A stretch of DNA of 64,000 nt, taken from Streptomyces alboflavus (GTDB lineage Bacteria; Actinomycetota; Actinomycetes; Streptomycetales; Streptomycetaceae). The stretch covers positions 31,425-95,424 of the forward strand of contig NZ_JNXT01000039.1 in the NCBI RefSeq assembly GCF_000716675.1, in the 5' to 3' direction. The position numbers and the translations under genes are program-made. The notes below the pieces were generated by a model that worked only from the letters and a program-made list of their open reading frames with translations, was not told the origin of the DNA and did not search any database. Below, piece by piece: positions 36,652 to 45,400 of the stretch (within the stretch, counting starts at the first letter, position 1; every line of letters begins with the position of its first letter).

Positions 36652-37119
36652 GAGTCCATGGTGACGGCCAGGCACCCGCTGCGGCAGTCGGGACAACCCT
36701 GGCCCAACCCTGAAATCGTCCCTGACCGCCCCGGACCCCACAGCCCTGATCACGCCTCGGGGCGGCCCGGAAAACCGGGGCGGGAGCCCGCCGGACCGGC
36801 CGGGACCACAAGCTGACCGGCGGGAAGATCAGCGGCGGGGCAGGGCGGCGGGGCAGGGTGGCGGGGCGGCAGGGCTGGGCAGGGCGGGAACGGACGGGGG
36901 CGGTGGACCGGCCGACGGGGGCGGTGGACCGGCCGAGAGGTCGGCGCCGGAACGGCCGAGGGACCAGCGGAGGACCAGCGGCGGACCAGCGGGGTGGGGT
37001 AGGCGGCGGACCGGCGGGGACACGCGGCGGATCAGGCGAGAGATCAGGCGAGAGATCAGGGGAGTCTCGGGGCTCGACCCTGATGCCCCCGCCCGCGCCC
37101 GCATGTGAACATCGGACAC
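36652..37119. other. Divergent promoter region of the PspC genes
   Basis: No gene supported. It contains short tandem repeats: a 21-bp unit GACGGGGGCGGTGGACCGGCC twice (about 36893-36933), GACCAGCGG three times (36962-36991), and GATCAGG(CGAGA) three times with a 12-bp period (37030-37060). Confidence 0.6.
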
Positions 37120-38409
37120 ATGCCGGAAGCCGCAGCTGTACCCATCGAAGACGAGCGGCCGCTGCGGAAGCTCTACCGCAGCGGTGAGGGCCGCCTGCTC
37201 GGCGGGGTCGCGCGCGGCCTCGCGGGCCATCTCGGGCTGCCCGTGATCTGGGTGCGGATCATCTTCATCGGCCTGTTCCTCGACAACGGCCTGGGCGCGC
37301 TGCTGTACGCGGCGTTCTGGTTCTTCGTGCCCCTGGGCGTCGGCGGCGTCGGCGGCGCCCAGCGGCCGGCGGTGGTGTCCACCGAGACGTCCCCGGACGG
37401 CCGCCGCAAGCTGGTCGCGCGCAAGCCGGACAAGGGCCAGATCTTCGCGCTGCTCGCGATGGTCATCATCGTCATGGTCTTCGTCGGCAGCGTGGACCTG
37501 GAAGGCCCGACGCAGGCCTATCTCTGGCCGACCCTGCTCGTCGCCGCCGGTGTCGCGCTGGTCTGGCGCCAGGCGGACAACGCCCGCAGGGCCCGCTGGA
37601 TGGAGGTCGGCCGCAGACGGCGCACGCTCACGATCGCCCGGACCGCCGCCGGGGTGGTCCTCGTCGGCGTGGGTGTGTCCGGCATCTTCGTCCTGCGGGG
37701 CTCCGCGTCCGACCTCGGGGCCGCGCTCCAGGCGGCGCTCGCGGTGCTCGTCGGGATCGCGCTGCTCGCGGGCCCCTATCTCGTGCGGATGTCGCAGGAC
37801 CTCTCCGAGGAGCGGCTCATGCGCATCCGTGCCCAGGAGCGCGCGGAGGTCGCCGCGCACGTGCACGACTCGGTGCTGCACACCCTGACCCTGATCCAGC
37901 GCAACGCGGACAGCGCGGGCGAGGTCCGCCGCCTCGCCCGGGCGCAGGAGCGCGACCTGCGTGCCTGGCTGTACAAGCCGGAGGGCACCGGCAAGGACGA
38001 GGCGCAGGAGCCCGACACCCTCGCCGAGGCCGTGCGCCGCAGCGCCGCGGAGGTCGAGGACAAGCACGGCGTCCCGATCGAGGTGGTCGTCGTCGGTGAC
38101 TGCCCGCTCGACGACCGGCTGACGGCACAGATGCAGGCCGCGCGGGAAGCGATGGTGAACGCCGCCAAGTACGGTGGCGAGGGCGGCGCGGTGCAGGTCT
38201 TCGCCGAAGTCGAGGGGGAGACGGTCTTCGTGTCCGTGCGGGACCGGGGCCCGGGGTTTGATCTGGATTCCGTGCCGGACGACCGCATGGGCGTACGAGA
38301 ATCGATCATCGGCCGCATGCAGCGGAACGGCGGTACGGCGCGGTTGCGCGCGGTGCCGGGCGGCGGCACGGAAGTCGAGCTGGAGATGGAGAGGACGGCG
38401 GCGACATGA
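37120..38409 (+). CDS. PspC-domain sensor histidine kinase
   Basis: A membrane-bound sensor kinase of 429 residues. A PspC domain lies at the N-terminus (LYRSGEGRLLGGVARGLAGHL, then a helix pair to residue 75). Further membrane helices follow (about 110-130, 132-150, 170-190, 205-225). The dimerisation segment AAHVHDSVLHTLTLIQ contains the likely phosphoacceptor His249, and the HATPase domain has REAMVNAAKYGG (N-box) and DRGPGFD (G1). It belongs to the NarX/DesK-like class paired with LuxR-type regulators. The start is ATG 37120 (GTG 37105 also in frame; neither has a clear ribosome site). It overlaps the regulator gene by 4 nt (ATGA). Confidence 0.9.
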   Translation: MPEAAAVPIEDERPLRKLYRSGEGRLLGGVARGLAGHLGLPVIWVRIIFIGLFLDNGLGALLYAAFWFFVPLGVGGVGGAQRPAVVSTETSPDGRRKLVARKPDKGQIFALLAMVIIVMVFVGSVDLEGPTQAYLWPTLLVAAGVALVWRQADNARRARWMEVGRRRRTLTIARTAAGVVLVGVGVSGIFVLRGSASDLGAALQAALAVLVGIALLAGPYLVRMSQDLSEERLMRIRAQERAEVAAHVHDSVLHTLTLIQRNADSAGEVRRLARAQERDLRAWLYKPEGTGKDEAQEPDTLAEAVRRSAAEVEDKHGVPIEVVVVGDCPLDDRLTAQMQAAREAMVNAAKYGGEGGAVQVFAEVEGETVFVSVRDRGPGFDLDSVPDDRMGVRESIIGRMQRNGGTARLRAVPGGGTEVELEMERTAAT

Positions 38410-39146
38410 GCGACGCGACCGAAGAGGGCGGGCCGGCGGAGACCGACGCCCGGCGTGGCGGCGAGGCGGGCGGGGCCGAGGCCGGGCGGCGCGTGCGGGT
38501 CGTCCTGGTCGACGACCACCGGATGTTCCGCACCGGAGTGCAGGCGGAGATCGGCCGGACGGAGCGCACGGGCGTCGAGGTGGTCGGCGAGGCCGCCGAC
38601 GTCGACCAGGCGGTCACGGTCATCACGGCGACGCGCCCCGAGGTGGTGCTCCTCGATGTGCACTTGCCGGGTGGCGGCGGGGTCGAAGTCCTGCGCAGGT
38701 GCGCGCCGTTGATGGCGGACGCGGAGAACCCGGTGCGGTTCCTCGCCCTTTCGGTGTCGGACGCCGCGGAGGACGTCATCGGGGTGATCCGGGGAGGCGC
38801 CCGCGGCTACGTCACCAAGACGATCACCGGCACGGACCTGGTCGACTCGATCTTCCGGGTCCAGGAGGGCGACGCGGTGTTCTCGCCGCGGCTCGCCGGT
38901 TTCGTCCTGGACGCGTTCGCGTCGACGGACGCGGCGCCGGTCGACGAGGACCTGGACCGCCTCACGCAGCGGGAGCGTGAGGTGCTGCGCCTCATCGCGC
39001 GCGGGTACGCGTACAAGGAGATCGCCAAGCAGCTCTACATCTCCGTGAAGACGGTCGAGTCCCATGTCTCGGCGGTGCTGCGCAAGCTCCAGCTCTCCAA
39101 CCGGCACGAGCTGACGCGGTGGGCGACGGCGCGGCGCCTGGTCTGA
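38406..39146 (+). CDS. NarL/LuxR-family response regulator
   Basis: 246 residues: an Ala/Gly-rich leader of about 28 residues, a receiver domain (VVLVDDHRMFRTG, phosphoacceptor Asp84 in LLDVHLPGGGG, and a Lys near residue 139 in YVTKTITG), then a LuxR HTH domain (LTQREREVLRLIARGYAYKEIAK, TVESHVSAVLRKL). Overlap with the kinase gene (ATGA) shows a two-component pair. The targets are likely the divergent PspC gene pair and other envelope genes, by analogy. Following the stop, convergent NlpC/P60 gene after 68 bp. Confidence 0.93.
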   Translation: MSDATEEGGPAETDARRGGEAGGAEAGRRVRVVLVDDHRMFRTGVQAEIGRTERTGVEVVGEAADVDQAVTVITATRPEVVLLDVHLPGGGGVEVLRRCAPLMADAENPVRFLALSVSDAAEDVIGVIRGGARGYVTKTITGTDLVDSIFRVQEGDAVFSPRLAGFVLDAFASTDAAPVDEDLDRLTQREREVLRLIARGYAYKEIAKQLYISVKTVESHVSAVLRKLQLSNRHELTRWATARRLV

Positions 39147-39214
39147 CGGGCCGACTCGCCCCGCGGCGCGGACTCACTCCACGGCGGGGCGGCTCACGTC
39201 CGGCGCGCTCGGGC

Positions 39215-40273
39215 TCACCCCACCCGCGTGGCCCCCGCGAACGGCATCTGGTCGATGGGTGCGAGGCGGACCGGCGCGCTCGGGTTCGGGGCGTGGATCA
39301 TCTTGCCGTCGCCGACGTAGAGGCCGACGTGGCTGATGCCCGAGTAGAAGAACACCAGGTCGCCCGGCTGGAGTTCGGCGCGTGAGACACGTCGTCCGGC
39401 GTCGATCTGGGCGTAGGTCGTGCGGGGCAGGGAGACGCCCGCGGCGCGGTACGCGGCCTGGGTGAGGCCGGAGCAGTCGAAGGCGTTCGGGCCTGTGGCG
39501 CCCCAGACGTAGGGGCTGCCGAGGGCCTTGTAGGCGTACGAGACGGCTGCCGCGGCGCGGGAGCCGACGGCCTTCGGGGCGCCGGGTGCGGGGCCGCGAG
39601 AGGTGTCGCGCGAGGCCCGGTCGGCGTCACCGGCCGCCCCGTCCGAGGCGAGGCGGGCGCGCTCCTCCGCGGTCAGCCGGGCGAGCAGCCGCTTGGCCTC
39701 GGCGAGCTTGCCGGTCACGGTCTTCTTGTGCTTCCGCAGGTCCGCCTGGCGGGACTTGAGATCGTCGAGCGTGCCGTCCGCCTCGGTGTGCAGCTGGTCG
39801 AGCTCACGGATCTGGTGGCGGACGTCGGTGACGGTGGCGGCTTGGCGGTGGCCCGCGCGGTCCGCGCGCGAGGCCCGGTCGAGGAACTCGTCCGGGTCGG
39901 AGGAGAGCGCCAGCTGCACCGACGGGTCGACGGCTCCGGTGCGGTACTGCGCGGTGGCCAGTGAACCCAGGCCCTGGCGGGCCGTGTTGAGCTTCTCGGT
40001 CCTGCGGGCCGCCTCGTCGCGCAGGCCGGCCAGGGACCGCTCGGCCTTGTCGGCCTTCTCCTTGGCGCCGTTGTACTTCTCGGTGGCTACCTCCGCCTCG
40101 CGGTAGAGCTCGTCGACCTTGTCCTTCACCTCGCTGGGAGTGACCTTGGGCTCCGCGTGTCCGGTGCCCTCGAAGGCGGTCGCGGTGGCGGCCGACGCGA
40201 GGGCGAGGGTGGCGGCCGTACGGGCCGTATGGCCGCTGAGCGAGCGCTGCTTGGGCTTGCGGTGCGCTGCCAC
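39215..40273 (-). CDS. NlpC/P60 cell-wall hydrolase (paralogue A)
   Basis: Secreted peptidoglycan endopeptidase of 352 residues. The signal peptide ends near residue 40 (ATATAFEGTGHA). A long coiled coil spans about 45-215 (VKDKVDELYREAEVATEKYN...), and the catalytic NlpC/P60 domain is C-terminal: Cys in FDCSGLTQAAY, His in ISHVGLYVGDG, third polar residue in MIHAPNPS. It is a close paralogue of the gene at 41121 with the same N-terminal start (AAHRKPKQRS), but it lacks the basic Lys/Arg and Gly/Ser linker. The coiled coil resembles FtsX-controlled hydrolases of RipC type, whose activity depends on release of the coil. GTG start 40273. Its 5' leader is discussed separately. Confidence 0.9.
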   Translation of the reverse strand: MAAHRKPKQRSLSGHTARTAATLALASAATATAFEGTGHAEPKVTPSEVKDKVDELYREAEVATEKYNGAKEKADKAERSLAGLRDEAARRTEKLNTARQGLGSLATAQYRTGAVDPSVQLALSSDPDEFLDRASRADRAGHRQAATVTDVRHQIRELDQLHTEADGTLDDLKSRQADLRKHKKTVTGKLAEAKRLLARLTAEERARLASDGAAGDADRASRDTSRGPAPGAPKAVGSRAAAAVSYAYKALGSPYVWGATGPNAFDCSGLTQAAYRAAGVSLPRTTYAQIDAGRRVSRAELQPGDLVFFYSGISHVGLYVGDGKMIHAPNPSAPVRLAPIDQMPFAGATRVG

Positions 40274-40669
40274 GGAGGCTCCACGTCCTTCCTAGTGGCC
40301 GGGGCCCTCACCGGTGCCGCCGTGCCTGACGCCGCTGCGGTGCCGGTCCGACGGCGCTCGCACAGGGGAGCGGGACGCCGTCGGACTTTCTCGGCGGAGG
40401 TGGCCGACTGCCGCCCCTGGACGGGGTGGCGGTGGGGAGCCGGTCACCTGGCAGAGGACGCTAAACCTGACCGTCACCGGTTCGTGACCCGATGTGCGCT
40501 AACGACGGATGAGTGGTGCGGAGTGAACGGATACGAGCGCTCCTGTCGGGGCGCGGTGGCGGGTTTCGCGGCGCGCGTGACCGATGTGGCGTTTGTGGCC
40601 CGCTCTCCGGTGGCGGGTGATACAGCCCCGCCCGGACCGCGCCGAGGGCCGGGAATTAGGCTCCGCCCC
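40274..40669. other. Structured leader of NlpC/P60 paralogue A and divergent promoter
   Basis: On the minus strand the leader holds two strong hairpins: an 11-bp stem (40346-40356 with 40376-40386), and a larger imperfect one built from CCGCCCC/GGGGTGGCGG around 40410-40432 and its flanks. The upstream part (TAGCGT..., CCTCCGCCGAG) resembles the leader of paralogue B, but the c-di-AMP aptamer core is not present. Confidence 0.6.
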
Positions 40670-41023
40670 ATGGACGTACTCATCCATCTCTTCGTCGGCC
40701 TGCACATCATCGGCATCGCCTCGCTCCTGGGCGGCTTCCTGACCCAGATGAAGGCGATGGGCGAGGGCACGGCCCGGTTCAGCCCCGCGATGCTGCACGG
40801 CGCGTTGACCATGTTGATCACCGGAGTCGCCCTCGTCGGGTTGAACCAGGCGGACGACAACACGGTCAACAACGTCAAGATCGGCGTCAAGCTCGCGCTG
40901 CTGATCGTGATTCTCGGGCTCGTGTACGTGAAGCGGGACGAGGAGAAGGTCGACAAGGGGATGTTCGGGGCGGTCGGTGGTCTCACGACGGCGAACATCT
41001 TCATCGCGGTGCTGTGGACGTGA
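40670..41023 (+). CDS. Small membrane protein
   Basis: 117 residues with four hydrophobic segments: VLIHLFVGLHIIGIASLLGG, then a central helix (MLHGALTMLITGVALVGL), LALLIVILGLVYV, and a final one near the C-terminus (LTTANIFIAVLW). The charged loop KRDEEKVDKG is probably cytoplasmic. Function unknown. The ATG at 40670 has a weak ribosome site; an AATTAGG patch 13 nt upstream might be a -10 element of a near-leaderless transcript. A strong terminator follows. Confidence 0.78.
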   Translation: MDVLIHLFVGLHIIGIASLLGGFLTQMKAMGEGTARFSPAMLHGALTMLITGVALVGLNQADDNTVNNVKIGVKLALLIVILGLVYVKRDEEKVDKGMFGAVGGLTTANIFIAVLWT

Positions 41024-41040
41024 CCGCGGTCCTCTCACGG

Positions 41041-41074
41041 AAAACGCCCCGCACGCGCGCGTGCGGGGCGTTTT
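41041..41074. terminator. Bidirectional terminator
   Basis: 16-bp perfect inverted repeat (41041-41056 with 41059-41074) starting AAAA and ending TTTT, between convergent genes. Confidence 0.9.
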
Positions 41075-41120
41075 CGTGGCTCTACGTATACAGCGATCGC
41101 GCACGCGGAGTGCTAATGGT

Positions 41121-42371
41121 TCACGCGGGCCGGACCACGCTGTGGATCGGCATGTAGTAGATCGACTCGACGCGGACGTTCGCGCCCGGCTTCGGGGCGT
41201 GGATCATCTTGCCGTCGCCGATGTAGATCCCGACGTGGCTGATGTCGTCGTAGAAGAAGACCAGGTCCCCCGGCTTGGCCTGGGAGGTCGGCACGGTCGT
41301 GCCGACCTTCACCTGGTCCCAGGTGGTGCGCGGCAGCGAGATTCCGGCGGTCTTCCAGGCCGCCTGTGTGAGCCCGGAGCAGTCGTAGGAGCCGGGCCCC
41401 GTGGCGCCCCACACGTAGGGCTTGCCCATCTGCTTCTCGGCGAAGGCGATCACTTTCTGGGCCTTGGCCGCGTATCCGCTGCCCGCGCCCGTGCCCGACC
41501 CCGCGCCCGACCCCGAGCCGGAACCCGTGTCCGAGCCCGAGCCCGCCCCGGAGCCGCTGTCCGACCCCGAACCCGAACCCTTCTCCTGACCCTGCTCCTG
41601 CTCCCGCTCCCGCTCGCGCCGCTCCGCGGCCTCCTTCGCCTTCCGCTCGCGCTCCTCCGCGGCCTGCTTGCGCGCCAGCTCGGCCGCCTTGCGCTTGGCG
41701 GCCTCCTCCTTGCGCTTCTCGATCGCCGCGAGCCGCGCCTTCTCCTCGGCGGTCAGCTTCGACAGGAGCGAGCGGGCCTCGGTCAGCTTGGTCTGCACGG
41801 TCCGCTTGCTCGACCGGAGGTCGTCCCGTGAGTCCTGCAGCGACTTCAGGCTCTTCGTGGCCTTCGTGCGCTGCTTGGTCGCCGCGACCTGCTGGGTCTG
41901 GTAGTCGTCGACGGCCTTCTTCTGGCGGCTGGTGAGCCGGTCCGCGAGGTGGTTCTGGTCGAAGAAGCCCTTGGGGTCGTCGGCGAGCATCATCGCGGCG
42001 GTCTCGGAGACGGCACCGGTGCGGTACTGCGCGGCGGCGAAGGAACCCAGCTCCTGCCGGGCCTCGTTCAGCCGGTCCGTGCGCCTGGCGACGTCGTCCA
42101 GGAGCCGGTCGGCCTTCTTGCGCTGCTTGTCGGTGCGCTCCTTGGCCGAGTTGTACTTCTGCGTGGCCACCCCGGCCTGCTGGTAGAGGTCGTCGACCTT
42201 CTTCTGGACCTCTTCGAGGCTCGGCTTGCCCGGCTCGGCGGGGGCGGACGGCGCGGCGTTCGCGCTCTGCGACAGCAGGGCCACCGACGTCAGGGCGGCC
42301 GTCGTGATGCCGAGAGCGGGGGTCGTGCGTATGAGGGCTGAGCGGCTGCGCGGCTTGCGGTGCGACGCCAA
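41121..42371 (-). CDS. NlpC/P60 cell-wall hydrolase (paralogue B), c-di-AMP riboswitch-controlled
   Basis: Secreted peptidoglycan endopeptidase, 416 residues. The signal peptide ends near ANA-AP (residue 39). A coiled coil spans 45-225. A highly charged Lys/Arg/Glu/Ala helix follows (about 225-265), then a Gly/Ser/Asp linker, and the catalytic domain has Cys in YDCSGLTQAAW, His in ISHVGIYIGDG and MIHAPKPG. I place the start at TTG 42371, with AAGGAG 9 nt upstream, because the residues that follow align with the GTG start of paralogue A. A ydaO-class riboswitch occupies the leader, so expression should respond to c-di-AMP, as for other Streptomyces wall hydrolases. Confidence 0.9.
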   Translation of the reverse strand: MASHRKPRSRSALIRTTPALGITTAALTSVALLSQSANAAPSAPAEPGKPSLEEVQKKVDDLYQQAGVATQKYNSAKERTDKQRKKADRLLDDVARRTDRLNEARQELGSFAAAQYRTGAVSETAAMMLADDPKGFFDQNHLADRLTSRQKKAVDDYQTQQVAATKQRTKATKSLKSLQDSRDDLRSSKRTVQTKLTEARSLLSKLTAEEKARLAAIEKRKEEAAKRKAAELARKQAAEERERKAKEAAERREREREQEQGQEKGSGSGSDSGSGAGSGSDTGSGSGSGAGSGTGAGSGYAAKAQKVIAFAEKQMGKPYVWGATGPGSYDCSGLTQAAWKTAGISLPRTTWDQVKVGTTVPTSQAKPGDLVFFYDDISHVGIYIGDGKMIHAPKPGANVRVESIYYMPIHSVVRPA

Positions 42372-42811
42372 AGCTGGCGACTCCTTCCGTGGACCGCCTA
42401 CCGGGTTAGCTGTCGGGTTCGGGCGGGTGCTTCGGAAGGCTGCCCTACCGCTCCGTACGCCGTACGGAGCGGATTCACCCCAAAGAACATGGTGGGTCCC
42501 CGGCTCCGAACACGTCGGACTCGGCGGAGGCCGCGCGGGACCGGCGGGGATCGCCGGTGGGGGGACGTGCGGCCCGCGCAGCACGCTAGCCAACTCCCGT
42601 GGCACGAGGGAAGGATGATGTTCGATATGCCCGATACATTTTCGTGACTTTACGAGGCCCTTGGCGCCGCGCCGACGCGGACGGCCGGGGCCGTGGCACA
42701 GCGTGACGCCCTGGGTGCGCAGCGCGGCCGTGGCCGGAACCGGGCGGGCTCACGGCGGCCTCGTGGAACCCGGGGCGGGTTGTCAGTGGGGCCGCCTAGA
42801 CTCGGGAGGCG
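42372..42811. other. Divergent region between NlpC/P60 paralogue B and pcrA
   Basis: Besides the riboswitch (42393-42528) it holds the hydrolase promoter (TAGCGT on the minus strand near 42585) and about 200 bp upstream of pcrA. No defined pcrA promoter is visible. Confidence 0.55.
42393..42528 (-). promoter_or_regulatory. c-di-AMP (ydaO-yuaA) riboswitch
   Basis: The minus strand carries the class signature: GGAGCCGGGGACCC, GGGGTGAATCC, and CCGAACCCGACAGCTAACC, ending GGTAGGCGG. Terminal stem CCGCC (42523-42527) pairs with GGCGG (42394-42398). A variable hairpin GCTCCGTACG/CGTACGGAGC sits inside. It ends 22 nt before the TTG start of the NlpC/P60 gene. In this class c-di-AMP binding usually turns expression off. 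Confidence 0.92.
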
Positions 42812-45325
42812 ATGAGCAGCCTCTTTGACGACAGCTTCCTGGCGGACCTCAAGCCCTCGCAGGGCCATGACGAGGAACCCCCGCCGCCGCCCGAGGACAG
42901 CGCTCCGGAGCCCATTCCGGACGACCTGTTCCAAGGGAAGTTCGACGCGCCCGCACCCCGGGACGCGTACTACCGGGACGGTGCCCCCCGCCCGGCGATC
43001 GACCCGGCGGCGCTGCTCGACGGGCTGAACGAGAACCAGCGCGCGGCCGTCGTGCACGCGGGCTCCCCGCTGCTCATCGTCGCCGGCGCGGGGTCCGGGA
43101 AGACGCGGGTGCTCACCCACCGCATCGCGTACCTCCTCGCGGAGCGCGGCGCGCACCCCGGCCAGATCCTCGCGATCACGTTCACGAACAAGGCCGCGGG
43201 CGAGATGAAGGAGCGCGTCGAGCAGCTCGTCGGCCCGCGCGCGGGCGCGATGTGGGTGTCGACGTTCCACAGCGCGTGCGTGCGCATCCTGCGCCGGGAG
43301 TACAAGAAGCTGGGCTTCACGTCCTCCTTCTCGATCTACGACGCCGCGGACTCCAAGCGCCTGATGGCCCTGGTCTGCCGGGACCTGGACCTCGACCCGA
43401 AGAAGTTCCCGCCGAAGTCCTTCAGCGCCAAGATCTCGAACCTGAAGAACGAGCTGATCGACGAGGAGGACTTCGCGGGCCAGGCCGCCGACGGCTTCGA
43501 GAAGACCCTCGCCCAGGCGTACGCGATGTACCAGTCGCGGCTCCGCGAGGCCAACGCCCTCGACTTCGACGACCTGATCATGACGACGGTGCACCTGCTG
43601 CGCGCCTTCCCGGACGTCGCCGAGCACTACCGCCGCCGCTTCCGCCACGTGATGGTCGACGAGTACCAGGACACCAACCACGCCCAGTACGCCCTCGTAC
43701 GCGAGCTGGTGGGCCCCTCCGGAGAGGGACAGGAGCCCGGCGAGCTGTGCGTCGTCGGTGACGCCGACCAGTCCATCTACGCCTTCCGCGGCGCCACGAT
43801 CCGCAACATCCTCCAGTTCGAGGAGGACTACCCGGACGCGACCACGATCCTCCTGGAGCAGAACTACCGCTCCACGCAGACGATCCTCACCGCCGCCAAC
43901 GCCGTCATCGAGCGCAACGAGAGCCGCCGCCCCAAGAACCTGTGGACCAACGCGGGCGCGGGCGCCCGCATCACCGGGTACGTGGCGGACACCGAGCACG
44001 ACGAGGCCCAGTTCGTCGCCGACGAGATCGACCGCCTCACCGACGCGGGCGACGCCAAGGCCGGCGACGTGGCGATCTTCTACCGCACGAACGCCCAGTC
44101 CCGTGTCTTCGAAGAGATCTTCATCCGCGTCGGCCTGCCCTACAAGGTCGTCGGCGGCGTGCGGTTCTACGAGCGCAAGGAAGTCCGCGACGTCCTCGCG
44201 TACTTGAGGGTCCTCGCCAACCCCGAGGACGCCGTCCCGCTGCGCCGCATCCTGAACGTGCCCAAGCGCGGCATCGGCGACCGCGCGGAAGCGATGATCG
44301 ACGCCCTCGCACAGCGCGAGAAGATCTCCTTCCCGCAGGCGCTGCGCCGCGTCGACGAGGCGTACGGCATGGCGGCCCGCTCCACCAACGCCGTGCGGCG
44401 CTTCAACACCCTCATGGAGGAACTGCGCACGGTCGTGGAGTCCGGCGCGGGCCCCGCCGTCGTCCTGGAGGCCGTCCTCGAGCGGACCGGGTACCTGGCC
44501 GAGCTCCAGTCCTCCACCGACCCGCAGGACGAGACGCGCATCGAGAACCTCCAGGAACTGGCCGCCGTGGCCCTGGAGTTCGAGCAGGACAACAACGCCG
44601 CCGAGGGGGCGTCCGCCACCACCGAGGGCGCCGAGGCCGCCGCCGAGACCCCGGAGGGCGCCGCCCCCGCCGGGTCCCTCTCGGACTTCCTGGAGCGGGT
44701 CGCCCTGGTCGCCGATTCCGACCAGATCCCCGACGAGGAGGACGACGGCTCCGGAGTCATCACGCTCATGACGCTCCACACCGCCAAGGGCCTCGAGTTC
44801 CCCGTCGTGTTCCTGACCGGCATGGAGGACGGCGTGTTCCCGCACATGCGCGCCCTCGGCCAGGTCAAGGAGCTGGAGGAGGAGCGGCGCCTCGCGTACG
44901 TCGGCATCACGCGCGCGCGGGAGCGGCTGTATCTGACCCGGTCCTCCCTGCGCAGCGCCTGGGGTCAGCCGTCGTACAACCCGCCGTCGCGCTTCCTGGA
45001 GGAGATCCCGGAGACCCATCTGGACTGGAAGCGGAAGGGTTCCGTCGGCGCGCCCGCGTCGTCCGGACCGGCCGCCGGTGTCGCCGCCTCGCTGTCGTCG
45101 TCGCGCTCCCGCGCGGGCGGCGCGCAGGGCTTCGCCACCCGCCGCGCGTCGGAGAAGCCGGTGGTCTCGCTGGCCATCGGCGACCGCGTCACGCACGACC
45201 AGTTCGGACTCGGCACGGTGGTCGGCGTGAAGGGCTCCGGGGCGAACGCCGAGGCGACGGTCGACTTCGGCGCGGAGAAGCCGAAGCGGCTGCTGCTGAG
45301 GTACGCGCCGGTGGAAAAGCTGTAG
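42812..45325 (+). CDS. pcrA: ATP-dependent DNA helicase PcrA/UvrD
   Basis: Superfamily 1A 3'-5' helicase for DNA repair and removal of replication blocks, 837 residues. Walker A AGAGSGKT at 91-98, motif Ia TFTNKAAGEMKER, Walker B DEYQDTN from 283, motif III GDADQSIYAFRGA, motif V/VI TLMTLHTAKGLEFPVVF and VGITRARERLYL. The first ~70 residues are a disordered acidic extension usual in actinobacterial UvrD1/PcrA. The C-terminal domain (IGDRVTHDQFGLGTVVGV) is the Tudor-like RNA-polymerase-binding domain of PcrA/UvrD. ATG 42812. Confidence 0.95.
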   Translation: MSSLFDDSFLADLKPSQGHDEEPPPPPEDSAPEPIPDDLFQGKFDAPAPRDAYYRDGAPRPAIDPAALLDGLNENQRAAVVHAGSPLLIVAGAGSGKTRVLTHRIAYLLAERGAHPGQILAITFTNKAAGEMKERVEQLVGPRAGAMWVSTFHSACVRILRREYKKLGFTSSFSIYDAADSKRLMALVCRDLDLDPKKFPPKSFSAKISNLKNELIDEEDFAGQAADGFEKTLAQAYAMYQSRLREANALDFDDLIMTTVHLLRAFPDVAEHYRRRFRHVMVDEYQDTNHAQYALVRELVGPSGEGQEPGELCVVGDADQSIYAFRGATIRNILQFEEDYPDATTILLEQNYRSTQTILTAANAVIERNESRRPKNLWTNAGAGARITGYVADTEHDEAQFVADEIDRLTDAGDAKAGDVAIFYRTNAQSRVFEEIFIRVGLPYKVVGGVRFYERKEVRDVLAYLRVLANPEDAVPLRRILNVPKRGIGDRAEAMIDALAQREKISFPQALRRVDEAYGMAARSTNAVRRFNTLMEELRTVVESGAGPAVVLEAVLERTGYLAELQSSTDPQDETRIENLQELAAVALEFEQDNNAAEGASATTEGAEAAAETPEGAAPAGSLSDFLERVALVADSDQIPDEEDDGSGVITLMTLHTAKGLEFPVVFLTGMEDGVFPHMRALGQVKELEEERRLAYVGITRARERLYLTRSSLRSAWGQPSYNPPSRFLEEIPETHLDWKRKGSVGAPASSGPAAGVAASLSSSRSRAGGAQGFATRRASEKPVVSLAIGDRVTHDQFGLGTVVGVKGSGANAEATVDFGAEKPKRLLLRYAPVEKL

Positions 45326-45354
45326 CCCTCACTCGACGTAAGAGGGACACTCTC

Positions 45355-45394
45355 AAGGGGCAACTCCAGCGACGGGGGCTGGAGTTGCCCCCTT
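45355..45394. terminator. Terminator between pcrA and the M23 gene
   Basis: Stem AAGGGGCAACTCCAG (45355-45369) with CTGGAGTTGCCCC-CTT (45379-45394), one extra C in the right arm, between convergent genes. Confidence 0.75.
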
Positions 45395-45400
45395 CGGGGG

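Noticed and set aside
36858..37187. Plus-strand frame before the PspC histidine kinase
   Set aside because: Built from short tandem repeats with Gly/Arg/Asp-rich product and no ribosome site; it overlaps the kinase start.
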